DNA from: Synechococcus sp. A15-62
GTDB taxonomy: Bacteria > Cyanobacteriota > Cyanobacteriia > PCC-6307 > Cyanobiaceae
NCBI RefSeq assembly: GCF_014280075.1
Contig: NZ_CP047950.1
Location: 682,001 to 746,000 of the forward strand
DNA length: 64,000 bases
Direction: 5' to 3'
Shown: positions 30,184 through 38,039 of the stretch, one piece after another
How positions within the stretch are numbered: the first letter of the stretch is position 1
Layout of the letters: the number at the start of each line of letters is the position of its first letter
Translations under genes and position numbers: made by a program
The notes under the pieces: model-generated
What the model saw: only the letters and a program-made list of their open reading frames with translations
What the model was told of the DNA's origin: nothing
Database searches by the model: none

Positions 30184-30792
30184 TCAACCCAATACAAGGT
30201 TTCTGGTGCCAGAGATCGCTTGCATGGCAAGCAGCAAGGCCACCAGCAGATTGCTGCTGATGTGAACGCGCCTGGCACCCGTGGAATGCCCAATCAAGGG
30301 CTGCAGCGCGGTGGAGCTCAGCAACAGGCTGGTGAGCAACAGGCCCATCCAGAAATGCGATTGCCAGAACAGGGGGTTCCAGGGAACATCGCTGAATCGC
30401 TCCACGGCCGGTTGTAGCCCCAGCAGAAGCAGGCCTGCTGCACTGGCGCTAGCCCAGAGAAAGCGCTGCCAGACCATCCGGGTCGCCAGCAGGCGTCCGA
30501 AGCTGAACATCACAGCGCTGCCGGTGACGATCAGACCAAGGGGATGGCTGCTCCAGAGGCTGTGGCCTAGGCCGATCAGCACCGCCACCAGCACCCCGCC
30601 AGTGACCCAGGCCCCATGCTGCGCGTGCTCCACCGGCACCGTGTCGGCGATCGGGTTGATGTTCAATCGTTTTTCCCGCGCCAGAATTCCCAGCCGGATC
30701 GTCGCGCCCACAACGGGGTAGACAAACATGATCATCAGCACCGGATGAAGCAGCCCCATCCAGGCGTGGAGGCTGAGGACCTGATCAGACAA
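30184..30792 (-). CDS. DUF4079 family membrane protein (paralog 1)
   Basis: A 202-residue polytopic protein. It shares with the protein at 37326-38012 the pattern LHPVLMIMFVYPVVGATIRL, WNPLFWQSHFWMGLLLTSLLL, RRVHISSNLLVALLLAMQ and a terminal SGTRNL. The conserved His residues on helices recall b-type cytochrome-like membrane proteins, but no function is established. It is convergent with the EF-hand/Erv gene, 52 nt apart. Confidence 0.75.
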   Translation of the reverse strand: MSDQVLSLHAWMGLLHPVLMIMFVYPVVGATIRLGILAREKRLNINPIADTVPVEHAQHGAWVTGGVLVAVLIGLGHSLWSSHPLGLIVTGSAVMFSFGRLLATRMVWQRFLWASASAAGLLLLGLQPAVERFSDVPWNPLFWQSHFWMGLLLTSLLLSSTALQPLIGHSTGARRVHISSNLLVALLLAMQAISGTRNLVLG

Positions 30793-31178
30793 AGCAACGG
30801 GCTCGCTGATCCCAGCCTGCCTGATCCATGCGGCATCAGCCGAAGGTGGCTGTTCTGGTCATCCGAGCAAATGAAAATTCCATGCCTAAAGACGATCGGA
30901 TCCACATCATTTGTTTCGATGAGGATGTTGCGAGTCTTGCTGTGATAACCGCAGGCTCTTTGCTCTGGGGATGGGCAATTGATTGTTGGTGGCGTCAAGC
31001 TTGATTGGATGCGACACCTCAAGACCCGCGTTGCAATGGCTTGGTGAGCCTTCTTGAATCAGGATTAACTTCCTCCATTGCTTCGAGGCTTTGGCCGTCT
31101 CCTGAAATGAAAAAAATAGGTGTTGTTTCGCTGCCTGGTCTTTGTAAGAGGTATTCCTGCTGATGATGAAGACGATCG
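30793..31178. other. Gene-poor stretch between DUF4079 gene and membrane ORF
   Basis: This 386-nt stretch becomes AT-rich from about 31015. It holds one possible small ORF (30882-31004) and otherwise no convincing coding sequence. It probably contains the promoters of both flanking genes. Confidence 0.4.
30882..31004 (+). CDS. Possible small membrane peptide (40 residues)
   Basis: ATG 30882 opens a 40-codon frame: an acidic start (MPKDDRIHIICFDEDVAS), a hydrophobic segment (LAVITAGSLLWGWAI) and a short Cys/Trp/Arg end. The amphipathic layout is like small thylakoid proteins. There is no strong ribosome-binding site and no family match, so this may be chance. Confidence 0.25.
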   Translation: MPKDDRIHIICFDEDVASLAVITAGSLLWGWAIDCWWRQA

Positions 31179-31694
31179 ATGATGCTGTCTCGGATCCCAG
31201 ATCTCAGAGTGAAGAAGATTCTCTGGGGCTCGCTTGTCGTGCTTCGGGTTCTTCTCGTCATGGCGGTTGTCGCCTATATCGCTGTCGAGTACATCGAATT
31301 TGACTCCAACAAAGAGGTCTTGCATCTCACGTTGTTTTCGATGTTTTTCTTGTTGTCTAATCTCATGGTTAATATCGGTCGGCACAAAGCAGCCATTGAC
31401 AATGATGAGCATGCGCAGAGCCTGTTCTGGATAACCTTGTTCGCTCTCTCTGCCGCAATGTTGGAGTTGGTGGATTTAGCGTTCGACCAGGTGTTAGCGG
31501 CTATGGCCGATCCGTCCATGGTGATCTATTCCAATGCATTGGGTATTGTTGAGTTTTTAATCAGTATTTTTGCAGTGTTGATGGCATGTTTTTCTGTTGA
31601 CAAATTTCTTGTTTTTCTTCGTTCAATCTCCTTCGAGCTCAAATACATCGGCCTGCAAGTAAAAAAAATCCCCCGCCCTGAGGGCGAGGGATAA
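31179..31694 (+). CDS. Hypothetical membrane protein
   Basis: A 171-residue protein with four likely transmembrane helices at about residues 17-38, 48-65, 81-105 and 120-142. A charged cytosolic tail follows. It contains no motif that I recognise, and its base composition is more AT-rich than the neighbours. The last ten codons (KKIPRPEGEG) are read through the terminator hairpin of rpsD, which lies on the opposite strand. The true protein may have been shorter before that end evolved. ATG 31182 is an equally good start. Confidence 0.5.
   Translation: MMLSRIPDLRVKKILWGSLVVLRVLLVMAVVAYIAVEYIEFDSNKEVLHLTLFSMFFLLSNLMVNIGRHKAAIDNDEHAQSLFWITLFALSAAMLELVDLAFDQVLAAMADPSMVIYSNALGIVEFLISIFAVLMACFSVDKFLVFLRSISFELKYIGLQVKKIPRPEGEG
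31661..31690 (-). terminator. Intrinsic terminator of rpsD
   Basis: Read on the minus strand, a GC-rich stem (CCCTCGCCC / GGGCGGGGG with one mismatch, loop TCA) is followed by an A then eight Ts. It lies 48 nt after the rpsD stop. It overlaps the 3' coding end of the membrane ORF on the plus strand. Confidence 0.85.
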
Positions 31695-31737
31695 TGCTGG
31701 GGCAGATCAAGAATTGCAGCCGGTGACTGTCTGACAA

Positions 31738-32346
31738 TCAGACCTTTCTGGAGTAGTACTCCACCACCAGCAGTTCGTTGATTTCCAGGGCAACCCACTC
31801 GCGTTCGCAGCGGGCGGTGACCTTCGCGCTCAGCTTGGACTTGTCAAGCTCGAGGTGGCTGGGCACGTTGGCCAGGCCGGGGAACTCGAGGTTGGCTTCA
31901 GCCAGCTTCTTGCTGCACTTGCGCTCACGGATGGCGATCACATCGCCGGGCTTGCACTGGTAGCTGGCGATGTCGGTCACACGACCGTTCACGGTGACGT
32001 GACCGTGGTTTACCAGCTGACGGGCGCCGGGCACGGTGGGACCGAAGCCGAGGCGGAAACAAACATTGTCGAGACGGTTCTCGAGCAGCTTGAGAAGGTT
32101 GGTTCCGGTGGAACCTTCCTGGGCGCGCGCTTTCTTCACGTAGCGCACGAGCTGACGCTCGGAGACGCCGTAGTTGAAGCGAAGCTTCTGCTTCTCTTCG
32201 AGACGGATCGCGTATTCAGAGCGCTTGCGACGGGCTTGGCCGTGCTGACCGGGGGGATAGGACCGTTTGGCGGCCTTCCGGGTGAGACCTGGGAGGTCTC
32301 CCAAGCGCCGCGTGATCCTCAGGCGAGGGCCGCGGTAACGAGACAT
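31738..32346 (-). CDS. rpsD: 30S ribosomal protein S4
   Basis: A 202-residue primary 16S rRNA-binding protein. It starts [20 protein letters not shown], continues with [14 protein letters not shown] and carries the S4 RNA-binding domain [20 protein letters not shown] with [12 protein letters not shown]. It is highly conserved and of normal length. ATG 32346 matches the universal N-terminus; the open frame further upstream is not coding. It is divergent from yidD by 109 nt and ends in a clear intrinsic terminator. Confidence 0.98.
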
Positions 32347-32455
32347 AGGTGGGAAGGTGTGTGTTGAGATCGTGCGGTTGTTGGGCATGCTGGAACCGAA
32401 ACAGCCCCAGGCATCTGCCGCGATGCACGAATCGACCACTCTATCTGGCGGCCCG

Positions 32456-32701
32456 ATGGCCAAGCTCCGACAGGCGCTCAATCAGGTTCTGGCGGCTGTT
32501 CTCTTGGCAGGGATTGGGTTTTATCGGCGCTTCATCTCCCCGATGATCGGGCCCCGCTGTCGCTTCACGCCCACCTGCAGTGCCTATGGCCTGGAGGCCA
32601 TCCAGAAGCATGGACCCTGGAAGGGGGGCTGGCTCACCGTGAAACGGCTGCTGCGCTGCCATCCCTTCACCCCCTGTGGCTGTGACCCGGTGCCCGATTG
32701 A
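32456..32701 (+). CDS. yidD: Membrane protein insertion efficiency factor YidD
   Basis: An 81-residue peripheral membrane protein that assists YidC. The family pattern is complete: [40 protein letters not shown] and [17 protein letters not shown], with its conserved Cys residues. ATG 32456 follows a Gly-rich spacer; ATG 32420 would add 12 residues. The stop overlaps the next start by one base (TGATG). Confidence 0.93.
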
Positions 32702-32973
32702 TGAACCAGCTCACCCTGTACGGCCGCGCTGGTTGCTGCCTGTGTGAAGGCTTGGAATCCCGCTTGCGCGCCCTCGATCTTTTGGGGCTCTCGATCGAGC
32801 TGACGGTGATTGATATCGATGCGCCTGGAACCCCCCAGGAGCTGAAGGCGCGTTACGACCTCGAGGTTCCCGTGCTCGCGCTCGATGGATCTGAGCTTCC
32901 CCGGGTCTCCCCGCGTTTAACGGGTGAGGGACTGTTGAATTGGTTGCAACGCTGTCTGTCCACGGCGCTCTGA
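32701..32973 (+). CDS. Glutaredoxin-family thioredoxin-fold protein
   Basis: A 90-residue protein with a thioredoxin fold: LTLYGRAGCCLCEGLESRL has a C-x-x-C (CCLC) site near residue 13, and EVPVLALDGSELPR has the cis-Pro loop. It belongs with the small DUF836/glutaredoxin-like proteins often found beside yidD or murE. It probably handles thiol-disulfide exchange; the partner is unknown. The start overlaps the yidD stop by one base, and murE follows after 36 nt. Confidence 0.85.
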   Translation: MNQLTLYGRAGCCLCEGLESRLRALDLLGLSIELTVIDIDAPGTPQELKARYDLEVPVLALDGSELPRVSPRLTGEGLLNWLQRCLSTAL

Positions 32974-33009
32974 ACGGCTTAAAACTCCCCTAAGCACAGG
33001 GGAGATGGG

Positions 33010-34515
33010 ATGACGCAGGCGTTGCATGCCCTGTTGAGTGATGCAGGCATCGCAGTGCCGCAGGGACTGGTGAACCCTGGGTTGGAGGCGATCACCACCG
33101 ATTCCCGCCGCGTCGGCCCTGGAACCCTGTTTCTCGGTCTCCCCGGCGAACGGGTGGATGGAGGCACCTTCTGGGCCCAAGCCCTTGAGGCCGGTGCTGC
33201 CGCTGCTGTGATTGGAGCTGAAGCTGCTGCAGCACAACCGCCAGGCGCGGATGCCCCTGTGGTGGTGATCCAGGAGCCGGTGGCGCGTCGAATCGGTGAG
33301 ATTGCTGCGGCGTTCTGGGATCATCCCTGCAGGCGCATGGCCCTGATTGGTGTGACCGGCACCAATGGCAAAACCACCACCACCCATTTGATCGAGCATC
33401 TGGCCGCTTCGGCCGGCCAATCCGTGGGCCTGTTCGGCACGTTGGTGAACCGCTGGCCGGGCCACAGCATCACGGCCACCCACACCACGGCCTTTGCCGA
33501 CCTCCTGCAGGGGCAACTCGCCGAGGCTGCCTCCGCAGGTTGCGGCCTGGCGGCCATGGAGGTGAGTTCCCACGCCCTGGCGCAGCAGCGTGTGGCGGGC
33601 TGCAGCTTCGCAGGGGCCGTGTTCACCAACCTCACCCAGGACCACCTCGATTACCACGCCTCCATGGAGGACTACTTCGAGGCCAAGGCATCGCTGTTTG
33701 CGGATCCTCTGCTGATTGCTGATGGCGCGCGATCGGTGGTCAACAGCGATGATCCCTGGGGGGCACGCCTGGCCGAACGGCTTGGTGCCGCCTGTTGGCG
33801 CAGCTCGCTGGAGGATCCATCGGCTGAGTTGCGCATGAGCGACCTGCAGATGACGGCTGCTGGGGTGGAGGGCCGCTTGATTAGCCCTGTGGGTGAGGGC
33901 CGTTTCCGTTCGCCCTTGCTGGGGCGTTTCAACCTGATGAACCTGTTGCAGGCGGTAGGGGTGCTGCTTCAGCAGCAGTTGCCCTTGCCGGTGCTGCTGG
34001 AGGCCATCGGCCGTTTCAGTGGCGTCCCCGGACGGATGGAGCGGGTGATTTTGAACGGGGTGGATGCAGCGAATTTGCCCCCGGTGCTGGTGGATTACGC
34101 CCACACTCCCGATGGTCTGGACAATGCTCTTTCTGCAGCGCGTCCGTTCTGCGTGGGCCGGCTGATCTGTGTGTTCGGTTGCGGTGGTGATCGGGACCGG
34201 GGCAAGCGTCCGCAGATGGCGGAAATTGCGGCACGCCTGGCTGACCGTGTGGTGGTCACCTCCGACAACCCCCGCACCGAGGATCCTCAGCAGATCCTGG
34301 ATGACGTGGTTGCCGGGATTCCGGCCGGTAGCGATCTGCTGGTGGAGGGTGATCGAGCCCAGGCGATTGCTTCAGCCATTGCCGAAGCTGATCCGAACGA
34401 TCTGGTGCTGGTGGCCGGCAAGGGGCACGAGGATTACCAGATACTCGGCACCGAAAAAGTGCACTTCGACGATCGCGAGGAAGCGGAACGCGCTTTGCGC
34501 TTGAGGTTGTCTTGA
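33010..34515 (+). CDS. murE: UDP-N-acetylmuramoyl-tripeptide synthetase
   Basis: A 501-residue Mur ligase that adds the third residue to the peptidoglycan stem peptide. The ATP site [13 protein letters not shown] is near residue 115, the Mur ligase signature [13 protein letters not shown] near 415 and the C-terminal [12 protein letters not shown] near 480. The DNPR motif is the marker for meso-diaminopimelate specificity, which suits a cyanobacterial Gram-negative wall. It ends a yidD-glutaredoxin-murE unit and converges on the C-DES-like gene. Confidence 0.97.
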   Translation: MTQALHALLSDAGIAVPQGLVNPGLEAITTDSRRVGPGTLFLGLPGERVDGGTFWAQALEAGAAAAVIGAEAAAAQPPGADAPVVVIQEPVARRIGEIAAAFWDHPCRRMALIGVTGTNGKTTTTHLIEHLAASAGQSVGLFGTLVNRWPGHSITATHTTAFADLLQGQLAEAASAGCGLAAMEVSSHALAQQRVAGCSFAGAVFTNLTQDHLDYHASMEDYFEAKASLFADPLLIADGARSVVNSDDPWGARLAERLGAACWRSSLEDPSAELRMSDLQMTAAGVEGRLISPVGEGRFRSPLLGRFNLMNLLQAVGVLLQQQLPLPVLLEAIGRFSGVPGRMERVILNGVDAANLPPVLVDYAHTPDGLDNALSAARPFCVGRLICVFGCGGDRDRGKRPQMAEIAARLADRVVVTSDNPRTEDPQQILDDVVAGIPAGSDLLVEGDRAQAIASAIAEADPNDLVLVAGKGHEDYQILGTEKVHFDDREEAERALRLRLS

Positions 34516-34548
34516 AGCAAGTGTTCTATCGCGATTGATCTGAGCCGA

Positions 34549-35715
34549 TCAAAGGGCGCTGATCGCGGCCACAAGGGCGTTGATGTCGTCTTCTGTGGTG
34601 GTGATGTGGGTGCAGGCCCTCAAGCAACTGGGGTCCGCCAGATCGCGAATCCACAGTCCCTGGGCACCCAACTGCTTCACATGCTCTAAAGGGGGCACAT
34701 CGCCCGTGATCTGAAAGCTCACCAGTCCGCTGGCGGGCGGCACCTCCATCAGGGGTGTGACGCGCTCCAGCTCCTGGAGCGATTGCCAGAGCATGCCACT
34801 CAGCGTTCGGATGCGCTCCCAGCGCTGTTGGGCTGATCCCGTTTGGTCCAGCAGTTGCAGTGAGCTGCGCAGGCCCGCCATCAAGGGCACGCAGCTAGTG
34901 GCCACTTCAAAGCGGCGGCTGTCGTGGTGAAACAGGTCACTGCTGTTCAGATCGGCCTTGCTTTCATCACGCAGGCTGCGCCAGCCGATCACGGTCGGCG
35001 CGGCCTCCTCTAGCACCCGTTCAGACAGCGCCACGCCCCCCAGACCTTCCGGCCCGCAGGCCCACTTGTGCCCGGTGAAGGCGTAGATGTCCGCTGCTGC
35101 AGCGGCTTCGTTGACGGGGATCTGTCCGAAGCTTTGGGCTGCATCCACCAGCAGGAAGGGCTGTTGGGGGTGTTGGTTGAGCTGACCGGCGACGGCGGTA
35201 ATGGGCATCACCTGCCCTGTGTTCCAGAGCAGATGGCTCAGCACCACCAGACGGGTGCGGGGGGTGATGGTCTCATTAATCGCCTTGAGCACGGCGGCAT
35301 CGCAGTGGGTCTGATCACCCCGCAGATGCTTCACCGGCAGCACGTCGATGGCGAGGTTCTGGCGCCGGGCCAGTTCAACGCAGGCACTCACCACTCCGGG
35401 ATGCTCGCAGTCGCCGATCAGCAGCCGGTCTCCTTCCGCAAAGGGCAGTCCCCATAGCGGCAGCACGCAGCCGCTGGTGACGTTTTCGGTGAGGGCAAGC
35501 CGATGGGGTGGAACGCCGCAGCACTGAGCCAGAAGGCGGCGGGTGCTGTTCACCTCGGTGCCGATGAAGGGCCACACATCAGCAGTGAAGGGCCCCAACT
35601 CCTGGATGCGCGACCAGCTCGCGGTGATCGCCTCGAGGGATGAACTGGGCAGTGGCCCTTGGCCGCCGTAGTTGAAGTACGTCTTGTTCTGCAGGGCAGG
35701 GCAGAGGTCGCGCAT
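34549..35715 (-). CDS. L-cyst(e)ine C-S lyase-like PLP enzyme (C-DES type, class V aminotransferase fold)
   Basis: A 388-residue PLP-dependent enzyme. It begins LCPALQNKTYFNYGGQGPLP, a signature I associate with the cyanobacterial cystine lyase C-DES and its NifS-like relatives. The PLP lysine is in YAFTGHKWACGPEG, and LLVDAAQSFGQ holds the Asp that contacts the pyridine nitrogen. C-DES breaks cystine to a persulfide and can supply sulfur for iron-sulfur clusters. A GTG at 35721 two codons upstream is an alternative start. A general cysteine desulfurase cannot be excluded. Confidence 0.82.
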   Translation of the reverse strand: MRDLCPALQNKTYFNYGGQGPLPSSSLEAITASWSRIQELGPFTADVWPFIGTEVNSTRRLLAQCCGVPPHRLALTENVTSGCVLPLWGLPFAEGDRLLIGDCEHPGVVSACVELARRQNLAIDVLPVKHLRGDQTHCDAAVLKAINETITPRTRLVVLSHLLWNTGQVMPITAVAGQLNQHPQQPFLLVDAAQSFGQIPVNEAAAAADIYAFTGHKWACGPEGLGGVALSERVLEEAAPTVIGWRSLRDESKADLNSSDLFHHDSRRFEVATSCVPLMAGLRSSLQLLDQTGSAQQRWERIRTLSGMLWQSLQELERVTPLMEVPPASGLVSFQITGDVPPLEHVKQLGAQGLWIRDLADPSCLRACTHITTTEDDINALVAAISAL

Positions 35716-35808
35716 GGTCACGGCAGTGGCCTGAGCCGAAGAATGGGTCCCACCACGTTGGCAGTGGCTTTGTCGTTCTTCAGAGTCTTAGGTCTTTGGT
35801 TAAACGAC

Positions 35809-35973
35809 TCAGGCCCACTTTTTTCTGAACTGTTTTTCCGCTGTTCGTTCCATCTGCCATCCCGACCAACGGCGCCATTCGATCTCCGCCGCCGTCAGGC
35901 ATTGATCGGCGAGTGATTCTTTTTGGTTGTTCGGGGTTCCAAACCGGATGGGGCAAGCAGGACCAGCGTTCAC
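35809..35973 (-). CDS. Candidate small soluble protein (54 residues)
   Basis: A GTG-started frame gives a 54-residue product whose second half looks coding: CLTAAEIEWRRWSGWQ and MERTAEKQFRKKWA. The amphipathic, Trp/Arg-rich helix with few rare residues resembles small marine-Synechococcus proteins. No ATG start is available and the ribosome-binding site is unclear. It lies upstream of the C-DES-like gene on the same strand. Its function is unknown. Confidence 0.4.
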   Translation of the reverse strand: MNAGPACPIRFGTPNNQKESLADQCLTAAEIEWRRWSGWQMERTAEKQFRKKWA

Positions 35974-36096
35974 TTCGATTTCCCGACCTCAATCAACCTT
36001 GTCGCGCAGACTGAACCGATGGTGGTTGTGTTGGATACAAAAACCAATCGATCAGTATTTCAACTCAGTTTGAATTGCATCTTTGGGCAGGATGTT
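35974..36096. other. Non-coding gap before the PBCV-adaptor-like gene
   Basis: I found no supported gene here. The gap from 35716 to 36096 (381 nt) is otherwise occupied only by the small candidate ORF at 35809-35973. Confidence 0.3.
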
Positions 36097-36330
36097 TCAG
36101 CTGGCCTTGAGGTAGATCTTGCGACCTTTGCTATCAACTTTGTAGCGGCCACCCCTGGGGCCGATGTGAATCACATCGGATGGTGATTTGTGGAGGGGGG
36201 TTGGCGGCACCAAAGCTTCCCGTTCAACCTTGGTGGGGGTTGGAACTTTAGGCGCTTGTGTTCTTAGGTGTGGCGCGGCTTTGAAGATATTGAGCCCGAG
36301 CTTGCGATACAGAAAATCTGCGATTCGCAT
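36097..36330 (-). CDS. Small protein with PBCV-specific basic adaptor-like C-terminus
   Basis: A 77-residue basic protein. The C-terminal 25 residues (VIHIGPRGGRYKVDSKGRK then IYLKAS) match the GPRGGRY...GrK.Y pattern of the PBCV-type basic adaptor motif known from chlorovirus and some phage or bacterial proteins. The front half is a short helix plus a Pro/Thr-rich linker (RTQAPKVPTPTKVERE). ATG 36330 was chosen; the frame continues to a TTG at 36372. The motif is thought to mediate protein or nucleic acid contacts. Its function here is unknown. Confidence 0.6.
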   Translation of the reverse strand: MRIADFLYRKLGLNIFKAAPHLRTQAPKVPTPTKVEREALVPPTPLHKSPSDVIHIGPRGGRYKVDSKGRKIYLKAS

Positions 36331-36416
36331 GACGCATTGCTGGAACTTCCTTTTATTTTCTGGCGTTGTCAAGTGTTCGTGGTGTTGCTGATGTCAATCG
36401 CTCAGCTTCAATTGGA

Positions 36417-37139
36417 TCAGCTTTGATCGTTTAACGACTCCGCTCGACTGTTTTGCACGTCGGGGAAGTGCTCGTTCATGCACTCTGGGCAAATGCCATG
36501 GCTGAAGTTCAGCGTGCTGTGCTGCATCAGGAATCGTTCGATCGGTTGCCAGAAGCCTTCGCTGTCGCGGATCGACTTGCAGTAGCTGCAGGTGGTGATT
36601 AAGCCCTGAGCATGATGCATCTGGCAGAACTCATCCATGAGGGCTAGGGATCGGCGTCTGAGTTCCAACAGGGTGGTGGCCTGTTCCGCCAGTCCTTCCA
36701 TCACCTTGTATTGCGAATTGGTGAGTGATTTGGGAATGCGATCAATCACGCAAAGCGTTCCAATGCGGTGGTTGATGTCGGTTTTGAGGGGGAAGCCTGC
36801 ATAGAGCCGGATGTGGGGTTCTTCCTGCACAAGGGGGTTGTCGCGGAATTTCTCGTGAAACAGTGCGTCCTCCACCACCAGAGGTTTGGAATCGAGGATC
36901 GTATGGGCACAGAAGGAGATATCCCGGTCGGTTTCGCTGGCCTCAAGGCCCACCTTCGATTTGAACCACTGACGCTTCTCGTCCACCAAGGAGATCAGGG
37001 CAATCGGAGATTGGCAGATCTCTGACGCCATCCGGGTGATGTTGTCAAAGGCCTGTTCGGGCTTGGTTCCCAGAATTCGATATTCACTGAGGGACCTCAG
37101 CCTGGCTGCTTCGTTGATCGGCTTGGGTGCGGCCTGCAT
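36417..37139 (-). CDS. GAF domain sensor protein with Cys-rich C-terminal module
   Basis: A 240-residue soluble protein. Residues about 25-160 form a GAF domain (PIALISLVDEKRQWFKSKVG, ISFCAHTILDSKPLVVEDA, GFPLKTDINHRIGTLCVID). The C-terminus has two CxxC pairs, CSYCKSIRDSEGFW and FSHGICPECMNEHF, a module often found after GAF, PAS or response-regulator domains and probably metal-binding. There is no kinase or GGDEF output domain, so it likely acts through another protein. ATG 37139 (MQAAPK) is preferred; a GTG two codons upstream is possible. An AT-rich 186-nt gap lies upstream. Confidence 0.82.
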   Translation of the reverse strand: MQAAPKPINEAARLRSLSEYRILGTKPEQAFDNITRMASEICQSPIALISLVDEKRQWFKSKVGLEASETDRDISFCAHTILDSKPLVVEDALFHEKFRDNPLVQEEPHIRLYAGFPLKTDINHRIGTLCVIDRIPKSLTNSQYKVMEGLAEQATTLLELRRRSLALMDEFCQMHHAQGLITTCSYCKSIRDSEGFWQPIERFLMQHSTLNFSHGICPECMNEHFPDVQNSRAESLNDQS

Positions 37140-37325
37140 GGACACAGCTCGCTAGGCATGCGTTTGGTCTAAGGCATGAATTTTTTATTTTCTGTAAATG
37201 TGCAGTGCGAAAAATTTCGCTTTGTTGATTTTAATTTTCTGGATTAATTAAATTTGCCGGCCTTCCGGGTGTTGGGTTCATTCGGCTGGCCATGCTTGAG
37301 CTCCTAAGGGCATGGACACGGGCCT

Positions 37326-38012
37326 GTGACCATCACTGATTGGCTCTGGATTCTTCATCCCGCCCTTGCGGTTGTTCTGATCTATCCCCTCATCGGGATG
37401 GTGGTGCGTCTGGCCTGGCAGACCCGTCAGAGGCGTGTTGCCCAGGTGAAACATCCACCGATGGTGGGCCGCGATCACAGTGATCTGGGCCGTTGGCTCG
37501 CGGCGGGTGTGGTGCTTCTGGTGCTGATCGCCTTGACCGTGGCCATCGCCACCAAGGCACCACCAGCTGATTTCTCTGGCGGCGCTGGTCGTGCCATCCA
37601 GCTGAGCATCGTGCTGCTGGGTACGGGGGCGAGCCTGGTCGCTCTTTTGCGAAGCAAAGCTGCTGCCCTGCGCCTCAGCTTCAGCTTGATCACCTGGATT
37701 GGCGTGCTCACGCTCGGAGCGCAGCCGGAGGTGTGGCGTCTATCGGATGATCCCCTTTCGCCTGCGTTCTGGCAGTCCCATTACTGGGCTGGTGTTGCGG
37801 TCACCGGTCTGATGCTGTTTTCCCTGGCGGCCCGGCCTGAGATCCTTCGGGACCTTCGCCTGCGCCGGTTGCACGTCACAGCCTCGGTGCTGGCGGCGCT
37901 GCTTTTTGTGATGCAGGGCATCACCGGCACAAGAGATCTGCTGGAGATTCCCTTGAGTTGGCAAAAACCTGCGGTCTATGCCTGCGACTTTGATTTGCAA
38001 CGTTGTCCCTGA
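37326..38012 (+). CDS. DUF4079 family membrane protein (paralog 2)
   Basis: A 228-residue polytopic protein similar to the one at 30184-30792: LWILHPALAVVLIYPLIGMV, SPAFWQSHYWAGVAVTGLML, RRLHVTASVLAALLFVMQG and TGTRDLLEIP. The start is GTG 37326 (MTITDWLW). The last 20 residues are a soluble tail absent from paralog 1. Conserved helix-borne His residues could bind haem, but no function is proven. The AT-rich sequence 37160-37260 upstream is likely the promoter. Confidence 0.75.
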   Translation: MTITDWLWILHPALAVVLIYPLIGMVVRLAWQTRQRRVAQVKHPPMVGRDHSDLGRWLAAGVVLLVLIALTVAIATKAPPADFSGGAGRAIQLSIVLLGTGASLVALLRSKAAALRLSFSLITWIGVLTLGAQPEVWRLSDDPLSPAFWQSHYWAGVAVTGLMLFSLAARPEILRDLRLRRLHVTASVLAALLFVMQGITGTRDLLEIPLSWQKPAVYACDFDLQRCP

Positions 38013-38039
38013 GCTTTGGCCGGAGGTGCTGTGCTGAAT

